In this document: in pieces, positions 60,911 to 64,000 of the stretch
How positions within the stretch are numbered: the first letter of the stretch is position 1
Layout of the letters: each line of letters opens with the position of its first letter
NCBI GenBank assembly: GCA_964017235.1
Contig: OZ024927.1
Location: 24,075,160-24,139,159, forward strand
DNA: 64,000 nucleotides
Reading direction: 5' to 3'
Source: Sabellastarte sp. h YS-2021
Lineage: Eukaryota > Annelida > Polychaeta > Sabellida > Sabellidae
Program-made: the position numbers and the translations under genes
Notes under the pieces: generated by a model
Databases searched by the model: none
Seen by the model: the letters and a program-made list of their open reading frames with translations, nothing else
Told to the model about the DNA's origin: nothing

Positions 60911-61419
60911 TACATAAAACAATCACAGACAACTCGTGTAAAGTAAAAAGAAAATCGCAGACAATTCATGTACAGACATAATAAGCATATATGGACAACT
61001 CGTGTCCTACAAAGTAATAATACTTATACTGTAATATGTTAGTGAGGAGCCAAGAGAGGGGGCTACCAGGGAACTGCCTGGCCCTACCTTGGACTACAAT
61101 AAATGTGCATTGTTTAATTGTCAAAATCGAGAGGGGGTCATCCAGGGTCAGCCTGGAGCCGCCTAAGGTCAAACCCGACCATGTGTCACAACTTAGAATG
61201 GTGTACCAGGGAGGGGGGTGGGTAAAATTCCTTGAATACTTGTGTCACCTTCAAATCTCAGAATCAATATGGCTCCACAATGACATGGGTTTAAAAACTT
61301 GAACCCCAATTAGAATCTAATTGGTTGTTATGTAATGTCATTCTAACCAAATATAAACCGAAATTTTTAAGGTATCAAGTAAACTGATGTAGCAGGCCCC
61401 TAACAGGCCGTGCTACCCA
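60911..61419 (-). repeat. Ngaro-like element, segment A2
   Basis: 509 bp between the two B copies. By the family model it should be a copy of the element's 5' end (A1). No coding sequence. Confidence 0.6.
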
Positions 61420-61584
61420 CAGTTTCCTAAGTCAAGGTCATACAACAAGGTCAGGTAAAGGTCACATTTGTGATGTCCAAAGGAAAGAGGGTGAAGCTCC
61501 ATTTGAGGAATTTATTTACATGTTAATAAATTTGCAAATAAGTTTTAAAAGATTTGAAGAATTTGAAAGGTTTTAAAAACACCA
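61420..61584 (-). repeat. Ngaro-like element, repeat B1
   Basis: 165-bp inner copy, starting seven bases after the recombinase stop codon in element sense. Confidence 0.9.
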
Positions 61585-61591
61585 AGCCCAA

Positions 61592-62581
61592 CTAGATAGA
61601 ATGGGGAATTATTGCCGCAAAAGTGGAGGGAATAATTGAGGGAGCCAAAGAGGCGTTCTGGAGGTAGGTCCAAACCGCGGCACTCCGCCATAAGCCATGT
61701 GCCATGATGTGCTGGAGTTGGATGTTATTATCGTAGGCTAGAGTGGCCCCAGAACGCCTGAAAGTATGGAAGCCATGCCCCAGCAAGGGGATGCCAAGAT
61801 GTGAAAGAACTTTCCTCAAACTGTCCCTAATGGTAGTGTCAATAACTGGATGGTAAGGAATGTTTTTATGTGAAAATAAAGGGGAAGTCCCAGGCAATTG
61901 TCTAGAAGTTAGCACTTTCTGAATAGCTGACACTGGACACAATGTCTTATTGCTAAGAGCTGGTATCTGGACAAAATGATGTGCAGACCTATCCTGCAAG
62001 GTCTTGGTCCACTTAATCAAAATGTGGGCCCCGGGGTCCTGGAAAATAACATCCTGTCTAAGGATGTGCCTTAGGGGATCAAATTTGAACCTGGAGTGAG
62101 GAGCCACATTGGACATCCTGAGAAAGGCAAAGAAAGCTACTAAGAAGACAGCTCTAAACAGGTCAGGGTCATCCAGAATACTACAAGCTCTGGAAATGGC
62201 AGCCAAGGTCGAAAGGTCAAAAACGCCCCTAGGGGTAGGAGGAAGTGTGGAGTTGATTGAAATACTTCTGAGGTAAGAAGTGACCAAATGATGTGAAAAA
62301 GGGGGAATAGGCCAATGAAAACGTTTTGCAGCTGACTTAATAGATGAGATATAGTTATGAATTACTTTATGGGACAGGGAATTAGCATATAGATATTCCA
62401 TGAAAGCCAGAAGAGAATGAACCGAAGGGATAGGGGAAAGAGACATGAATGTAGTAAAAGATAAATAAGTTCTCAAATGTGTTCTGTGAGCATTCATAGT
62501 GGATGGTCTGAATGCGTTCTTGGTTCTGTCCAGAGCAGATCTCACCAATGAAGATGAAGGAAGGTTCGAATCTGAAATCAC
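61592..62581 (-). CDS. tyrosine recombinase of the Ngaro-like element
   Basis: A 329-codon frame that looks whole. An N-terminal helical core-binding part (about 30-110) is followed by a catalytic domain with the family's Arg (FAFLRMSNVAP), the H-x-x-R pair (FHTFRRSGATLA) and the Tyr (WRSAAVWTYL). It would integrate the circular cDNA without target duplication. It overlaps the preceding RT frame by four bases. Confidence 0.85.
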   Translation of the reverse strand: MISDSNLPSSSLVRSALDRTKNAFRPSTMNAHRTHLRTYLSFTTFMSLSPIPSVHSLLAFMEYLYANSLSHKVIHNYISSIKSAAKRFHWPIPPFSHHLVTSYLRSISINSTLPPTPRGVFDLSTLAAISRACSILDDPDLFRAVFLVAFFAFLRMSNVAPHSRFKFDPLRHILRQDVIFQDPGAHILIKWTKTLQDRSAHHFVQIPALSNKTLCPVSAIQKVLTSRQLPGTSPLFSHKNIPYHPVIDTTIRDSLRKVLSHLGIPLLGHGFHTFRRSGATLAYDNNIQLQHIMAHGLWRSAAVWTYLQNASLAPSIIPSTFAAIIPHSI

Positions 62582-64000
62582 AAGTGAGTATGAAGGTCAA
62601 AATGGCTTGGAAAAACCCTATCCCATTTATAATTCTGTTTTAACTCAAGGAAAATGTTATGGTTAACAGGTTTATCAGAATAAATCCTAGAAAGGGTGTC
62701 AGCTATCACATTCTTGACCCCAGGAATATGCTTGATATTAAGGTCAATGTCATAAGCGGAAGTGATGAGCCATATGTTCCTTATACAAAGGGCAAGGAAG
62801 GGGTCTCTGGTTTTGCTGGTCTTGACCACCTGGACCACTCCGAGGTTGTCACAATTGACTGAAATAGAGCCATGTTGCCAAAATTGGCCCCAAATCCGAA
62901 GGGCAATCACAATGTTCATCATCTCTAAATGAACTATGGTGAGTTCAAGGTCGCCACAGTTATGTATAGGGGTGGCATATACCCTATCCCGCCAAACTGC
63001 TCCCATACCCGTAAGGCAAGCGTCTAGGTAAAGGGACTGGACCTCATCAACATCAGATTTAATTATGTAAGATATGCCATTGTAAGTGGGCAAAAAGGTG
63101 AGAAACCATTGCAAGTCTCTATGAAAGTCCACATTCAAGTATATCTTCCTGCAATGGTGATTCTTCCTAAATAATTCGAGAATTCTATTAATGAAAATCC
63201 TGGAAGGTTTAACACACTTGTGTATGTAGATCAATTTCCCTAGTAAAGATTGAAAAGCTTGCCTAGAAAGGTGTGTCTTTTGACTGGCTTGTATACAGGC
63301 CTCATAGATTTCCCGCAATTTTTCTTGAGCAATACTCATAGTATTGGTATTTATATCAAGATCTATGCCCAGACACCCGAGTTTCTTTGTTGGGGGGGTG
63401 ACCTTGTCCTGATTTAAAGGTAAACCCAAGTCTTTCAATAGATCACATAGAGTTGCAAACTGGGCATCAGCCTTAGATTTAGGGGCAACCACAATGTAAT
63501 CATCTATATAGCAATGCAACTTTACACTGTGTCTGGCCATGATGTGAGCAATAGCGTCGGATAAAATCTGAAACGATCCGGATCCGTGGGTCCAGCCGAA
63601 CGCGATCGCCAGATCCACATAGAACGCATCCTTCCAACGAATACCCAGTTTCAAAGCATCAGCGGGATCAACCCTAAGGTTGCGAAATGCTCGAGCGACA
63701 TCCACCTTGAACAGAACCGTGTCGTCTACCGCGTTTGAAATGTCCCTCACAATATCATCAATAGTGGGGAACTTCAATATGAAAGGGGTGGAGTCGTAGT
63801 TGTCCTTGTTTACGTGATCATTAACTGAATGGCCATGAGGGTGGGAAAGGTTCAATATTACCCGCCTCTTGTCTATATCTTTAGGCCTGGTAAGAAGTGG
63901 AGAGCAATGATATTGGTCATGATTAATATTATTAACAGGACCTAATAAAGCACCCAATTTACTTTCCTTATCAAGATAACTTTGAACTTGACTGGGATAT
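62578..64000 (-). CDS. reverse transcriptase/RNase H of the Ngaro-like element (5' part outside the window)
   Basis: The frame is open from 62578 to the window edge. RT features include RRVILNLSHPHG, VDVARAFRNLRVDP and YIDDYIVVAP. RNase H follows with LYLDACLTGMGAVW, a Glu in HLEMMNIVIALRIW and VNCDNLGVVQ. No protease or integrase of the retrovirus type is present, as expected for this order. Confidence 0.85.
   Translation of the reverse strand, partial: YPSQVQSYLDKESKLGALLGPVNNINHDQYHCSPLLTRPKDIDKRRVILNLSHPHGHSVNDHVNKDNYDSTPFILKFPTIDDIVRDISNAVDDTVLFKVDVARAFRNLRVDPADALKLGIRWKDAFYVDLAIAFGWTHGSGSFQILSDAIAHIMARHSVKLHCYIDDYIVVAPKSKADAQFATLCDLLKDLGLPLNQDKVTPPTKKLGCLGIDLDINTNTMSIAQEKLREIYEACIQASQKTHLSRQAFQSLLGKLIYIHKCVKPSRIFINRILELFRKNHHCRKIYLNVDFHRDLQWFLTFLPTYNGISYIIKSDVDEVQSLYLDACLTGMGAVWRDRVYATPIHNCGDLELTIVHLEMMNIVIALRIWGQFWQHGSISVNCDNLGVVQVVKTSKTRDPFLALCIRNIWLITSAYDIDLNIKHIPGVKNVIADTLSRIYSDKPVNHNIFLELKQNYKWDRVFPSHFDLHTHL

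Larger units (their letters stand above)
60746..64000 (-). mobile_element. Ngaro-like tyrosine-recombinase retrotransposon, cut by the window edge
   Basis: Minus-strand order is RT/RNase H, tyrosine recombinase, repeat B1, segment A2, repeat B2. This is the split direct repeat layout of Ngaro elements; the matching A1 should lie beyond 64000. B1 and B2 are each 165 bp and differ at two bases, so the insertion is fairly recent. The part visible here looks whole. Confidence 0.8.

Noticed and set aside
60746-61584. The paired 165-bp repeats as a regulatory duplication rich in AAGGTCA words
   Set aside because: Their position next to the recombinase frame and equal length fit the B1/B2 repeats of a Ngaro-like element.

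Overview
The window looks like a repeat-rich, AT-rich invertebrate animal genome, most likely a mollusc such as a bivalve. This rests on long introns full of tandem-repeat elements with a hairpin at one end, DIRS and Ngaro tyrosine-recombinase retrotransposons, and a tRNA-headed SINE. No species can be named from the sequence alone.

One host gene dominates. Fourteen coding exons on the minus strand (58884 down to 11891) splice into a single uninterrupted 902-codon frame. Every junction matches in phase, and one intron uses a GC-AG donor. The predicted protein has a four-cysteine zinc ribbon, a long Ser/Pro/Gly-rich linker, two related segments that resemble the beta-rich region ahead of the protease in SENP6/SENP7, a poly-Asp/VIM stretch that looks like a SUMO-interacting motif, and a C-terminal SP-RING of the NSE2 (MMS21) type. 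I read it as a SUMO E3 ligase with an unusual architecture. A candidate NRF1-type promoter and a non-coding first exon lie near 59.3-59.5 kb.

Two other possible host genes are partial. One is the last exon of an unrecognised plus-strand gene at 509-841, followed by a poly(A) signal. The other is a THAP-domain ORF at 58020-58565, inside intron 1 of the big gene.

Most of the rest is mobile DNA. Two broken DIRS-like elements (12553-18713 and 38260-44836) keep inverted terminal repeats and the internal complementary region, and both lie in introns in the gene's own orientation. The first carries a SINE with a 13-bp target duplication; the second carries a 1.14-kb hairpin-ended element inside its left terminal repeat. 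A Ngaro-like element enters from the right edge (60746-64000) with the split direct repeat arrangement ORFs-B1-A2-B2.

At least nine hairpin-ended elements or remnants (2.6-5.9, 20.0-20.9, 23.0-26.5, 30.8-33.6, 33.7-34.5, 38.4-39.5, 48.8-49.5, 50.2-55.7 and 56.1-57.9 kb) share one plan: a short subterminal repeat, internal tandem arrays of about 133-351 bp, and a 3' hairpin. This is the plan described for Helentron-associated (HINE/DINE-like) elements. All point the same way, against the gene. The largest holds about 29 copies of a 133-bp unit with a four-unit higher-order repeat. Several short inverted-repeat DNA transposons (MITEs), some with exact 8-bp target duplications, fill other gaps.
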